From NCBI GenBank assembly GCA_028687995.1, contig JAQTZA010000002.1, positions 292,217-356,216 of the forward strand: a stretch of 64,000 nucleotides of DNA. The letters run 5' to 3'. The first letter of the stretch is position 1. Every line of letters starts with the position of its first letter. Both the position numbers and the translations under genes were made by a program. The DNA is from Bacteroidales bacterium (GTDB lineage Bacteria; Bacteroidota; Bacteroidia; Bacteroidales; UBA7332). This document shows positions 56,492 to 64,000 of the stretch, one piece after another. The notes beneath the pieces were generated by a model, which had not been told where the DNA came from, ran no database searches, and saw only the letters and a list, made by a program, of their open reading frames with translations.

Positions 56492-59400
56492 ATGAAAACA
56501 CATTTTAAAACTCGATTTTTTCTTGGCGCATTCTTTTTTGTTGTAGGTATCTTGAATACACAATATTTGAAAGCCACAGAAGTTGTAACATGTCTTAGCG
56601 ACTCGCCTTGGGATGGTAAGACAATTGATAAAGTTAATGATGGAAGCACATTTACGGCATGGCTCAGCTGGCTCAGCCCTACGTGGATTAAGTATTCTTA
56701 TTCGACGCCGACCGTTTGGAAGTCATACAACATTACTTCATTTAACAGTAGGGCGTATGATCCAAAGAACTGGAGAATTGAAGCCTCAAACAATGATAGC
56801 TCATGGGTTGTATTAGCCACCGTAGATGGAGCTGCTTGGAGTAATAATTATGAGCGCAAATCCTTTAATCTTCCGAATACCAGTGCCTATAAGTATTATA
56901 AATGGGTTGTCACTCAAAATTCAGGAAATACAACCTATGGCACCCAAGCTGCTGAATTTAGCTTCAGTAGTCAATCTTCCGATTCTATTATTATTGTTGT
57001 AACTCCTGTAGATTCCATCACAGTTACTGCGAAAAGTGATTCACCTTGGGATGGGAAAACGATTAGTAAGATCAACGACGGTAATCCTGCAACAGCTTGG
57101 TGGAGTTGGGATAGTCCGACTTGGGTTCAATTCTCCTATTTGAGTCCAACAGTGTGGAGTACATACAGTATAACCTCTTCAGATAATAGACAGTATGATC
57201 CGAAGGATTGGAAAGTAGAAGCTTCTAATGACGGAAATAATTGGACTCTTTTGAATACAACTTCAGGTTCAAGTTGGGGAAACAGTTACGAAAAACATTC
57301 TTTCAGACTCGACAATTCAACGCCTTATTTTTATTATAGATGGACGGTGACTCAAAATTCGGGAAATACCATGTATGGTACGCAAGTAGCTGAATTCTCG
57401 TTTGGTAAACAGTTAAACTATTTAGCGTACGAAGGATTTAATTATGCAGTGAATGCTCCTTTAGATGGACAGACTGGTGGCGCAGGTTGGAAAAACGCTT
57501 GGGATGTGAATGGAGTTGGCTTTAAAGGAGGTTGGTTGACTAGCGCAACAACAGGCTCTTTAAACTACTTAGATCTAAAAGGCTCAGGTAATTACGGTAC
57601 GGGAGGATTCCAATGGTATCTGATGGGTAGACGTTTGGATACTTCCGAAAAAGGTCCTTTCAGTGCATGGGTTGAGCCTTGGGAAGATGGTATTGGTACG
57701 AAGAAAACTGCTACAACAATTTTTATGAGCGCATTGCTTGGTAAAAATAATTCTAATAACGATGAGGCTTATTTTGATTTACATGAAAATGAATTATCAT
57801 GGTATAATTACGCACCAAATCTGAAGAGAATAGGAGTGGGTTATTTTGGTACAGCATCCGATGTAAATGGACAAAAACATTGGTCGTTGAGAATTGATAC
57901 CACACTCTACGACACAGGTATTCCAGTGACAATTGGAACTCCTTCTTTGTTTGTGCTTAAGTTTAACTTCGACCCTACCCAAACAACGGTAAGTGTATAT
58001 ATCAATCCCACTACTATTGGAGAAACCTTACCCGTTAATCCAACGTTAGTTAGCACTGTCAATACACGTCATTGTATTCGTAGTTTAGGGGTTTATCTTG
58101 GTTCAACTGCAAATAATGGAGTGATAGATGAGATTCGATTGGGTGGAACATACGCTAGCGTTGCTCCAAATGCGCAAACAATCATTAATCTTCCTCCAGT
58201 TGCAGATTATACTTTATCCACAAATCGAGGTGCGGCTCCTTTACAAGTTATTTTAGACGCAAGTAGTGCTCAGGATCCTGAAGGTTTGCCATTAAAATAT
58301 GTATGGGACTTTGGTGATGGATCACCAAAAGATTCAAGTATGATTGTGACACATACTTATAGCGGGCTTTTGGGTGTTATTACTCCTACACTTTCAGTGG
58401 TTGATAATATGGGTGCCAAAAACTCGATTTCCAGAGGTAGTGTCACCATTACCGATTCTGAAAATACGTTCCCTTGCCAAACGTTAATTCAAGAGGTGAA
58501 AATGGCGAGTTGTGGACAAAGCGACGGATCGATAAGAATCTATATACCCTATACTTCAACTGTTGTTTTGAAGAATTCAGATGGTGTAACAATGCCTGCT
58601 GGAAATGATGGATTTATTGTATATAATAATCTAACGCCGGGCACGTACGACTTATTTGTAGATGGCGTTAACGGATGCTCTGATTATAGACAACTCACAA
58701 TTGTGACTGATAGCAGCACTTGCAGTGGTTGGACGGCTAGTATCGCCAGTATGCAGATTGGGACTAATCTAACTAGTTTGTCTGATTGGGGGCGAGAGCG
58801 TCCGTTCAGAAATCTGATGAAAAATGTTCGCGAGGAATTTGTGCCTTACTTACCTTCCAATTCCGCGATGTGGTCAACTGATTATCCCGTGAATCATTGG
58901 ACTTCAACACAGATGACTTTTGATTCGGCTGGATATCCAACTTATTTACCCCAAAATACAAGCTCAGGTGCTACAGGGTTACGTTATGTTGTCACAACCG
59001 AAAAAGGAAATTTACTTCCCGGACAAACTTATGTTTTGCTTTATGATGGAGAAGGAACGATTGAATTTCCTGGAACAACTGTTGTCTCGAGCACTCCAGG
59101 ACGGATAGAATTCCAACTTTCTACTGCTCAAACAGGAACTGTCTTTTTCAATATGTCGTATTCTAAAGCAGGAGATAACGTGAGAAATATTCGATTGCTT
59201 AAACTGAGTGACGAGTTCGTTGATCTAAATACGAATACTTTTTCACAGGAATTTTTGGATAGAATTGCCCCATTTAAGTCGTTGCGATTTATGGAATGGA
59301 CTGGGACAAACGGTAGCCCTATTACCGATTGGAGTCAGCGAAATTTAGTAAATCGTTGGACGTATAGTGGCGCTGGAGGAGTTCCGTTTGAGATGATTAT

Positions 59401-60529
59401 CAAGCTGGCAAATGAAACCCAGAAGGATGTCTGGATTAATGTGCCTCACAAAGCTAGCGATTCCTATATTACCCAAATGGCGACTCTATTTAAGGAACAA
59501 TTAGATCCATCGTTGACGGTTTATCTCGAATATAGCAATGAAATATGGAACTGGTCTTTCAGCCAATGTTATTGGAATTTAGACAATAAGCCAATTAATT
59601 TATCATACGGAAGAGCTGCTGCTGAGAAAGCCAAGCACGTATTCCAGATTTGGTATAATGTATTTGGTTCTGATTATGCTCGTGTAAAAAGATTGCTGGG
59701 ACTTCAGGGTGGATACACTGAATTGAGTGAAAACATCATGGCTGAACTCAAAAATGATGAGTGGGATTTGGCTTCAACATCGTTCTACTATTCACTGGAT
59801 CATGCAGATGTGGGTACACTTGCCAATCCTGTTTTATCAAGCACCTCAACTCCGGCAGACATTATCACCAATTCGTGGAATAAATGGGAGCGCGAAAAAC
59901 CGATGATGAAACGCTTGTATAATTGTGCTAAGTTATATGGTAAATCCATTATTGGTTATGAAGGAGGCCAGCATTTTGTGGGACAGATAGGTGGTACAAA
60001 TTATCCATATCAAGAAATCATGTATGATGCACAAACTTGTCCACAAATGTACGACTTGTATAGCCATGTGCTCGAGGATATTCGTAATTTGGGATGCTCC
60101 ATGGCCATGAATTACTCTCTGGCTGGAGATCAACGTAGTATGTACGGATCTTGGGGCGCACTAACTGATATCACGATGATGCCTCCATTTTTGTCATCTG
60201 CTCCAAAATATCAAGCACTGATTGACAATATTGATATTACTCAACAGCAAAACAGAATTAAATCGAATTTTGTAAAGAAGGATGGGGAAATTTCTAATTC
60301 TAAAACAGATGTGTTGATTTACCCAAATCCAACAAAAGGAGACATTAGTGTAAAAGTGGATAAATCTGAGACGATGATAAAGATGCAAGTTTTTGATTCC
60401 GCAGGTAATCTCCTGAAGGAAACGAATCAATCTACTGTTTCCTTATCACCAAATTCTGAGGGAATATTTGTGTTAAAGGTTTATACTCAATCAGGGGTTC
60501 ATGTTGAAAAAATTATGAAAAAGAGATAG
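56492..60529 (+). CDS. Modular clan-A-like putative glycosidase of unassigned family, T9SS (paralogue 2)
   Basis: The protein has 1345 residues, with a signal peptide at 1-~28. Two tandem F5/8C (discoidin)-like domains that start 'SDSPWDGKTI' (~33-165 and ~175-305) are extra compared with paralogue 1. The shared series follows: concanavalin-like (~309-565), PKD (~565-660), SprB-like module, catalytic barrel (~750-1250), and T9SS domain ('IYPNPTKGD'). The acid/base candidate is Glu1017 ('YLEYSNEIWNW') and the nucleophile candidate Glu1157 ('IIGYEGGQHF'). Similarity to the upstream gene is high throughout the barrel, so this is a tandem duplication followed by gain or loss of binding domains. 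A strong terminator follows. Confidence 0.72.
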   Translation: MKTHFKTRFFLGAFFFVVGILNTQYLKATEVVTCLSDSPWDGKTIDKVNDGSTFTAWLSWLSPTWIKYSYSTPTVWKSYNITSFNSRAYDPKNWRIEASNNDSSWVVLATVDGAAWSNNYERKSFNLPNTSAYKYYKWVVTQNSGNTTYGTQAAEFSFSSQSSDSIIIVVTPVDSITVTAKSDSPWDGKTISKINDGNPATAWWSWDSPTWVQFSYLSPTVWSTYSITSSDNRQYDPKDWKVEASNDGNNWTLLNTTSGSSWGNSYEKHSFRLDNSTPYFYYRWTVTQNSGNTMYGTQVAEFSFGKQLNYLAYEGFNYAVNAPLDGQTGGAGWKNAWDVNGVGFKGGWLTSATTGSLNYLDLKGSGNYGTGGFQWYLMGRRLDTSEKGPFSAWVEPWEDGIGTKKTATTIFMSALLGKNNSNNDEAYFDLHENELSWYNYAPNLKRIGVGYFGTASDVNGQKHWSLRIDTTLYDTGIPVTIGTPSLFVLKFNFDPTQTTVSVYINPTTIGETLPVNPTLVSTVNTRHCIRSLGVYLGSTANNGVIDEIRLGGTYASVAPNAQTIINLPPVADYTLSTNRGAAPLQVILDASSAQDPEGLPLKYVWDFGDGSPKDSSMIVTHTYSGLLGVITPTLSVVDNMGAKNSISRGSVTITDSENTFPCQTLIQEVKMASCGQSDGSIRIYIPYTSTVVLKNSDGVTMPAGNDGFIVYNNLTPGTYDLFVDGVNGCSDYRQLTIVTDSSTCSGWTASIASMQIGTNLTSLSDWGRERPFRNLMKNVREEFVPYLPSNSAMWSTDYPVNHWTSTQMTFDSAGYPTYLPQNTSSGATGLRYVVTTEKGNLLPGQTYVLLYDGEGTIEFPGTTVVSSTPGRIEFQLSTAQTGTVFFNMSYSKAGDNVRNIRLLKLSDEFVDLNTNTFSQEFLDRIAPFKSLRFMEWTGTNGSPITDWSQRNLVNRWTYSGAGGVPFEMIIKLANETQKDVWINVPHKASDSYITQMATLFKEQLDPSLTVYLEYSNEIWNWSFSQCYWNLDNKPINLSYGRAAAEKAKHVFQIWYNVFGSDYARVKRLLGLQGGYTELSENIMAELKNDEWDLASTSFYYSLDHADVGTLANPVLSSTSTPADIITNSWNKWEREKPMMKRLYNCAKLYGKSIIGYEGGQHFVGQIGGTNYPYQEIMYDAQTCPQMYDLYSHVLEDIRNLGCSMAMNYSLAGDQRSMYGSWGALTDITMMPPFLSSAPKYQALIDNIDITQQQNRIKSNFVKKDGEISNSKTDVLIYPNPTKGDISVKVDKSETMIKMQVFDSAGNLLKETNQSTVSLSPNSEGIFVLKVYTQSGVHVEKIMKKR

Positions 60530-60580
60530 TTTGAGTTTAATGTTTGAATAGTGTTTTTTTTAGTAGATTAGTTTGGTTAT

Positions 60581-60618
60581 GGTTGTCTCAAGTTATTGCT
60601 TGAGGCAACCTTTTTTTT
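60581..60618 (+). terminator. Strong intrinsic terminator at the end of the glycan locus
   Basis: A 12-bp stem (GGTTGTCTCAAG / CTTGAGGCAACC, one G-T pair, 6-nt loop) is followed by eight T. It closes the plus-strand transcription of the locus. Confidence 0.9.
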
Positions 60619-60645
60619 ATTAAGTTCGATCGATGATTTAATTCA

Positions 60646-60774
60646 ATGAAACAAGTATATCGGGAAGTCAGCAAGATGAATCAACAACCCGTTATTCTGA
60701 TGATAAACGAGGCGGATGGAGTATTGCATCAACGGATAAACTCCAATGAAAGTCATTTAAGTGACCACACCTAA
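60646..60774 (+). pseudogene. Remnant of an AAA-type ATPase gene (Walker B region)
   Basis: A 42-codon frame reads 'NQQPVILMINEADGVLHQR', which matches the Walker B segment ('NEAD') of AAA-family ATP-binding proteins common in Bacteroidota. Nothing else of the gene is left on either side. The rest of the gap from 60619 to 60999 holds no gene and no other structure that I could see. It lies at the 3' side of a tRNA gene, a usual spot for integration and loss of DNA. Confidence 0.5.
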
Positions 60775-60999
60775 AATGAGATTAATTATTCAAATTTGAA
60801 TGAAGTTTTGTTTTGAATACCCATAATGTCATCTGATTTTAATCTACACAAAGAATGATTCTCCTCAAATTAAATCGTGAAATGTATGTAAAATCTTTGA
60901 TTTTTAAATTGAAGTCGGAATAAGGAAATAATTGAATCTTTTTTGAATGAAAAATCCATACAAACAGCTTGTTTATATGGATTTAAATAAAATTAAATG

Positions 61000-61073
61000 T
61001 GACCCCGTTGGGATTCTAACCCAAGACCTTCAGAACCGGAATCTGACGCTCTATACAGCTGAGCTACGGGGCC
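61000..61073 (-). tRNA. tRNA-Arg (anticodon CCG)
   Basis: A 74-nt cloverleaf: acceptor GGCCCCG/CGGGGTC, D-arm GCTC/GAGC, anticodon arm TCAGA-TTCCGGT-TCTGA with anticodon CCG (reads CGG, Arg), T-arm TTGGG-TTAGAAT-CCCAA, discriminator A. CCA is not encoded, as usual in Bacteroidota. The 3' end points towards the glycan locus. Confidence 0.96.
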
Positions 61074-61087
61074 GATAATTTGGTTTG

Positions 61088-61117
61088 CAAAAGTACACTA
61101 TTTTCTCTAAATTGCAA
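61088..61117 (-). promoter_or_regulatory. Promoter of tRNA-Arg
   Basis: On the minus strand TTG (complement of 61115-61117), 19 bases, then TACTTTTG (complement of 61088-61095), a perfect TAnnTTTG -7 box 14 bases before the tRNA 5' end. Confidence 0.75.
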
Positions 61118-61140
61118 GCCAAAATCAATCCTTCAAAACT

Positions 61141-61803
61141 ATGAACGTAAAAATAGAACCCTCTTGGCAAGCACAACTACAATCTGAATTTGAAAAACCC
61201 TATTTCGAATTACTCACTCGTTTTGTGCGCGACGAATACCAAACCACTACAGTTTATCCGAATGGTAGTTTGATATTCAATGCTTTTGAGCAATGTCCGT
61301 TTGATCAGGTAAAAGTTGTGATTCTGGGTCAAGATCCCTACCACGAACCAGAGCAAGCTCATGGTCTTTGTTTTTCGGTACAAGATGGGGTTAAGTTCCC
61401 GCCATCGTTGCGAAATATTTTGAAAGAGATACAAACAGACTTAGGTAAACCCTATCCAAAAAGTGGAGATCTTACTCGATGGACCCAACAAGGAGTGTTA
61501 TTACTCAACGCTACATTGACCGTGCGTGCACATCAGGCAGGTTCTCATCAAAACAAAGGATGGGAACAATTTACGGATGCCGTGATACACCGATTGGCGG
61601 AACAAAAGGAGGGTCTTGTGTTTATTCTTTGGGGATCGTATGCCCAGAGAAAGGGCGAATTTATAGATTCGAATAAACATTTGGTGTTGAAGTCGGTGCA
61701 TCCTTCTCCACTGTCTGCACATCGTGGTTTTTTTGGAAATCACCACTTCTCTGCATCAAATGAATATTTGATGCAGCAAGGTAAAAGTTTAATTGAGTGG
61801 TGA
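61141..61803 (+). CDS. ung: Uracil-DNA glycosylase, family 1
   Basis: The protein has 220 residues, the normal length. It removes uracil from DNA as the first step of base excision repair. Motifs: 'VVILGQDPYHEPEQAHGLCFSV' region (~59-80) with the catalytic Asp65 in GQDPYH, 'LLLNATLTVRAHQAGSH' with the uracil-binding Asn, and 'HPSPLSAHRGF' with His187. The gene has no operon partners: a tRNA gene lies divergently upstream and a T9SS gene 212 bases downstream. The stop is TGA, which shows that TGA ends translation in this genome. Confidence 0.97.
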   Translation: MNVKIEPSWQAQLQSEFEKPYFELLTRFVRDEYQTTTVYPNGSLIFNAFEQCPFDQVKVVILGQDPYHEPEQAHGLCFSVQDGVKFPPSLRNILKEIQTDLGKPYPKSGDLTRWTQQGVLLLNATLTVRAHQAGSHQNKGWEQFTDAVIHRLAEQKEGLVFILWGSYAQRKGEFIDSNKHLVLKSVHPSPLSAHRGFFGNHHFSASNEYLMQQGKSLIEW

Positions 61804-62015
61804 TTTGTTGCATTATCCATCTATTTTAGTATTGTTAATTAGAAAGTAATTCAAATATTCTATTTGTTAATTACATATTCTAAATATATATTTCTTAATT
61901 TGTTTTGGTTGTTTTTTAAGAACATTTCGATTATTTTGATTGTTTATTTTAAAAAATATACCTTTTTGAAAGGCATATTAACAAAATGTAATCATAATAA
62001 TTTAATTTGTCTTTT

Positions 62016-62930
62016 ATGAAAAAACCGATTCTACTCTTCGTTACTGTTATGCTTTTCAGCCTTTCTTCAAAAGCAACATCAAAAGCTGTATTTATCTACA
62101 ATACCGATTTGGTAACTGCAAACTCATTCAAAGCACTCCTCGATACGAGTGGTTTTACAGTTACTACTGTCCCAATTGCGAGTACAATTGGCACCAATTA
62201 TTCCGACTGCGACATCATCATCACCAGCCCAACTGCTTCGCTCACAAAAGCGCAGGTGGATACTATCAATTCGAAAAACAAACCTATTCTGTCGATGAGT
62301 GGCGGTGGTTACAACTCATTTGGTCTGTTGTCGTTGGCTATTGGTAAACCGAATGGGATGTCGGGAAACGAGAACACCATGATCGTTGAAGATGCAAATT
62401 TGTCGGTTTATACCTCACCGTACAATCTTAATGTAAGTACGGGTGATTCGCTCCGATTGTTTTCTGTTGCTGCATCTGCCTCTCCGGCTCGAATGATTTA
62501 TGTGCCTACACCTATAGCTTCTATTGAAGGCCTTTTGAAATACAAACCATTGTATTACTCTGTGATTCGCCAGAATGGTAAATACACCTTTTGGGGATTC
62601 TCGTTATCTCCTGCCAGCATGACTCAGCAAGGCAAAGATCTGTTTGTAAACGTTGTCGGAGATGCCATTGTTGCCTACAATCTCGTTACTGGGGTATCGT
62701 CAACCACTAGAGTAGGAGAACCTTCCTTGTCGGTGAACAGATTGACTGGGATACTATCTATTGGAGGTGTTAATGCAAATGCCTCTATTTCGGTGGTCGA
62801 TCTGAGCGGAAAAACGGTGGTAAAAAACCAACAACAAACACACATTAACTTATCTGGTTTGAATAAAGGTGTTTATGTAGTGAAAGTTAAAACATCTAAT
62901 GGAATTGTAGCGAAGAAATTTGTGTATTAA
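62016..62930 (+). CDS. Secreted protein of unknown function with T9SS type A sorting domain
   Basis: The protein has 304 residues from the ATG at 62016 (a start at 62007 would add three residues before MKK). The signal peptide is at 1-~19. The middle part ('KAVFIYNTDLVTANSFKALLDTSGFTV', within residues ~23-50, then 'CDIIITSP' and 'PILSMSGGGYNSFG') looks like a Rossmann-type alpha/beta domain similar to class I glutamine amidotransferase or ThuA-like folds. I see no Cys-His catalytic pair. The last ~75 residues form a T9SS sorting domain without the usual PNP start. Upstream, 61804-62015 is AT-rich and holds no gene. The function is unknown. Confidence 0.65.
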   Translation: MKKPILLFVTVMLFSLSSKATSKAVFIYNTDLVTANSFKALLDTSGFTVTTVPIASTIGTNYSDCDIIITSPTASLTKAQVDTINSKNKPILSMSGGGYNSFGLLSLAIGKPNGMSGNENTMIVEDANLSVYTSPYNLNVSTGDSLRLFSVAASASPARMIYVPTPIASIEGLLKYKPLYYSVIRQNGKYTFWGFSLSPASMTQQGKDLFVNVVGDAIVAYNLVTGVSSTTRVGEPSLSVNRLTGILSIGGVNANASISVVDLSGKTVVKNQQQTHINLSGLNKGVYVVKVKTSNGIVAKKFVY

Positions 62931-62955
62931 TCCGATCTAAAATTTTTTTACTTGG

Positions 62956-62990
62956 AGCAAAGATGGAGCAATCTGTCTTTGCTTTTTTTT
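62956..62990 (+). terminator. Intrinsic terminator with GCAA tetraloop
   Basis: A 12-bp stem (62956-62967 / 62972-62983, with G-T pairs) capped by a GCAA tetraloop is followed by a run of eight or more T, 26 bases after the stop. Confidence 0.8.
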
Positions 62991-63028
62991 TGCCATAAAT
63001 TAAAAAAATCTAATTTGAACTTCAAATA

Positions 63029-63058
63029 TTGTTTTTCAACGGAAATAAAATAACTTTG
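63029..63058 (+). promoter_or_regulatory. Promoter of the rhodanese-thioredoxin gene
   Basis: TTG at 63029-63031, exactly 19 bases, then TAACTTTG at 63051-63058: a perfect Bacteroidota -33/-7 promoter, 28 bases before the ATG. Confidence 0.75.
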
Positions 63059-63086
63059 CATGGTGATAACTAAATAATTTAAAAAT

Positions 63087-63797
63087 ATGAGAAACTTACT
63101 TATTATCAGCAGTTTAATGATTTCATTTTTTTTTGTAAGCAATGTCAATGCACAACAAGGTGTCAATCTGAATGCAAATGATTTTGCCGCTAAAATTAAA
63201 CAGCTTCCAAATGCACCAATTATTGACGTTCGTACACCTCAGGAATTTGCGCAAGGACATATCAAAAATGCCAGAAACATCAATGTCAGTAGTGAAGATT
63301 TTGGTCAGCAAATTTCGAAATTTGACAAAACCAAACCAGTTTTTGTCTATTGCTTGAGCGGTAGTAGGAGTGGGTATGCTGCCAGCATGATGTTGAATAG
63401 TGGTTTTAAAGAGATTTACAATTTGGCAGGTGGAATGATGAAATGGCGTGCTGCGAACTTGCCTGAGACAACTGATAGTAAGGTTTCAGTCTCCACCGGA
63501 ATGAGCCGTGCAGAATACAATGCACTTCTTAATTCAGATAAATTGGTGCTGATAGACTTCTATGCCGAATGGTGTGCGCCTTGCCGCAAAATGAAACCTG
63601 ATTTGGATGCAATCTCTACCGAAATGAAAGATAAAGTGGTGGTCGTCCGCATCAATGCCGATGAGAACAAAACGTTAGCCAAAGAGCTGAAAGTAGATGC
63701 ATTGCCAGTGCTATTTTTATACAAAAACAAAAAACAAGTTTGGTCAAAACTTGGATATGCAACTAAAGCTGAAATTGTAAAACAGTTGAAGAGATAA
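63087..63797 (+). CDS. Secreted rhodanese-thioredoxin fusion protein
   Basis: The protein has 236 residues, with a signal peptide at 1-~22. A rhodanese domain (~28-128) carries 'PIIDVRTPQEFAQGHIKNARNI' and the active-site loop 'YCLSGSRSG' with Cys89. A thioredoxin domain (~135-236) follows, with 'DFYAEWCAPCRKM' (Cys163/Cys166) and the cis-Pro 'DALPVLFLY'. The two domains in one periplasmic chain suggest that a persulfide formed on the rhodanese Cys is resolved by the thioredoxin Cys pair, in sulfur transfer or thiol repair. It is a single gene with its own promoter. No clear terminator follows. Confidence 0.9.
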   Translation: MRNLLIISSLMISFFFVSNVNAQQGVNLNANDFAAKIKQLPNAPIIDVRTPQEFAQGHIKNARNINVSSEDFGQQISKFDKTKPVFVYCLSGSRSGYAASMMLNSGFKEIYNLAGGMMKWRAANLPETTDSKVSVSTGMSRAEYNALLNSDKLVLIDFYAEWCAPCRKMKPDLDAISTEMKDKVVVVRINADENKTLAKELKVDALPVLFLYKNKKQVWSKLGYATKAEIVKQLKR

Positions 63798-63881
63798 GAT
63801 TTTAAACTAAAAGAGACGATAATACCCTCAGTCTATTGTTCATAGGATAAATAATCCATCTAAAAAAGCCTCGCAATGATC

Positions 63882-64000
63882 TGCCCCCAAAAAGTTGGAC
63901 GGATTAAAAAAAAGAGATTAATTGGACTGAGTTCGGTATGATACCGGGCTTAGTCCTTTTAGTTTAGCTTTGATTCTACTGTTGTTATAGTAATAAATGT
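63882..64000 (-). mobile_element. End of an IS3-family insertion sequence (cut by window edge)
   Basis: The outer end begins near 63882 with TGCCCCCAAAAAGTTGGAC, typical of IS3-family terminal repeats. It is followed by the 3' end of a transposase gene on the minus strand. The other end lies outside the window, so a target duplication cannot be checked. Confidence 0.8.
63918..64000 (-). CDS. IS3-family transposase OrfB, C-terminal 26 codons (partial)
   Basis: The minus-strand frame ends with TAA (complement of 63918-63920) and reads 'YYYNNSRIKAKLKGLSPVSY' then 'RTQSN'. This is the conserved C-terminus after the DDE domain in IS3-family (IS150-like) transposases, 'YN..R...KLKG.SPV.YR'. The rest of the gene lies beyond the window. 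Confidence 0.85.
   Translation of the reverse strand, partial: IYYYNNSRIKAKLKGLSPVSYRTQSN

Noticed and set aside
60646..60774. Functional small protein
   Set aside because: It matches only an internal ATPase segment and lacks any complete domain, so a remnant is more likely.

Overview
The window reads as a chromosome segment of a member of the Bacteroidota, probably Bacteroidales-like; the genus cannot be fixed from this sequence. The evidence is an AT-rich genome, promoters of the TTG-N19-TAnnTTTG type, nine secreted proteins ending in type IX secretion (T9SS) sorting domains, and a tRNA gene without encoded CCA.

Region 1 (1-12.4 kb) is an Rhs/polymorphic-toxin island. After a partial Fn3-domain protein, a small T9SS protein carrying one YD motif, a small secreted helical protein and a tail-fibre-like protein comes a 2079-residue secreted Rhs toxin with its putative immunity gene two bases downstream. 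Behind it lie decaying displaced cassettes: an unidentified toxin tail, an immunity-like gene with an in-frame TAA, an orphan Rhs core with a frameshifted toxin tip, and an immunity-like lipoprotein with an in-frame TGA. A 60-bp piece of the active toxin tip is duplicated at the cassette junction.

Region 2 (12.5-27.1 kb, minus strand) has two transcription units: GH172 - GH92 - lacI, then a mutarotase-like gene - fucI - araB - cellobiose phosphorylase - six-hairpin glycosidase. Region 3 (27.7-60.5 kb, plus strand) holds a beta-propeller glycosidase, an AraA-like isomerase, an AGE-epimerase-like T9SS protein, a GH30 T9SS protein, GH97, a GPH sugar symporter, a second GH94 phosphorylase, GH106, two SGNH/PKD-type T9SS proteins, and two tandem paralogues with a clan-A-like catalytic domain that I cannot assign to a family. 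No SusC/SusD pair is present.

Palindromic sites related to CTAAATCGATTTAG precede both minus-strand units, the first plus-strand unit and the 51.9-kb gene. At three of these four the site lies exactly three bases before a TATATTTG-like -7 box. I infer one LacI-controlled regulon in which T9SS enzymes cut a glycan outside the cell, small products enter through the GPH symporter, and phosphorylases, isomerases and a pentulokinase process them. L-fucose isomerase (which also accepts D-arabinose) beside an AraB-type ribulokinase and a GH172 enzyme suggests a D-arabinose-containing substrate. This is a hypothesis.

Region 4 (60.5-64 kb) is ordinary chromosome: a terminator, a scrap of an AAA ATPase, tRNA-Arg(CCG), ung, a T9SS protein, a rhodanese-thioredoxin fusion, and one end of an IS3-family element.
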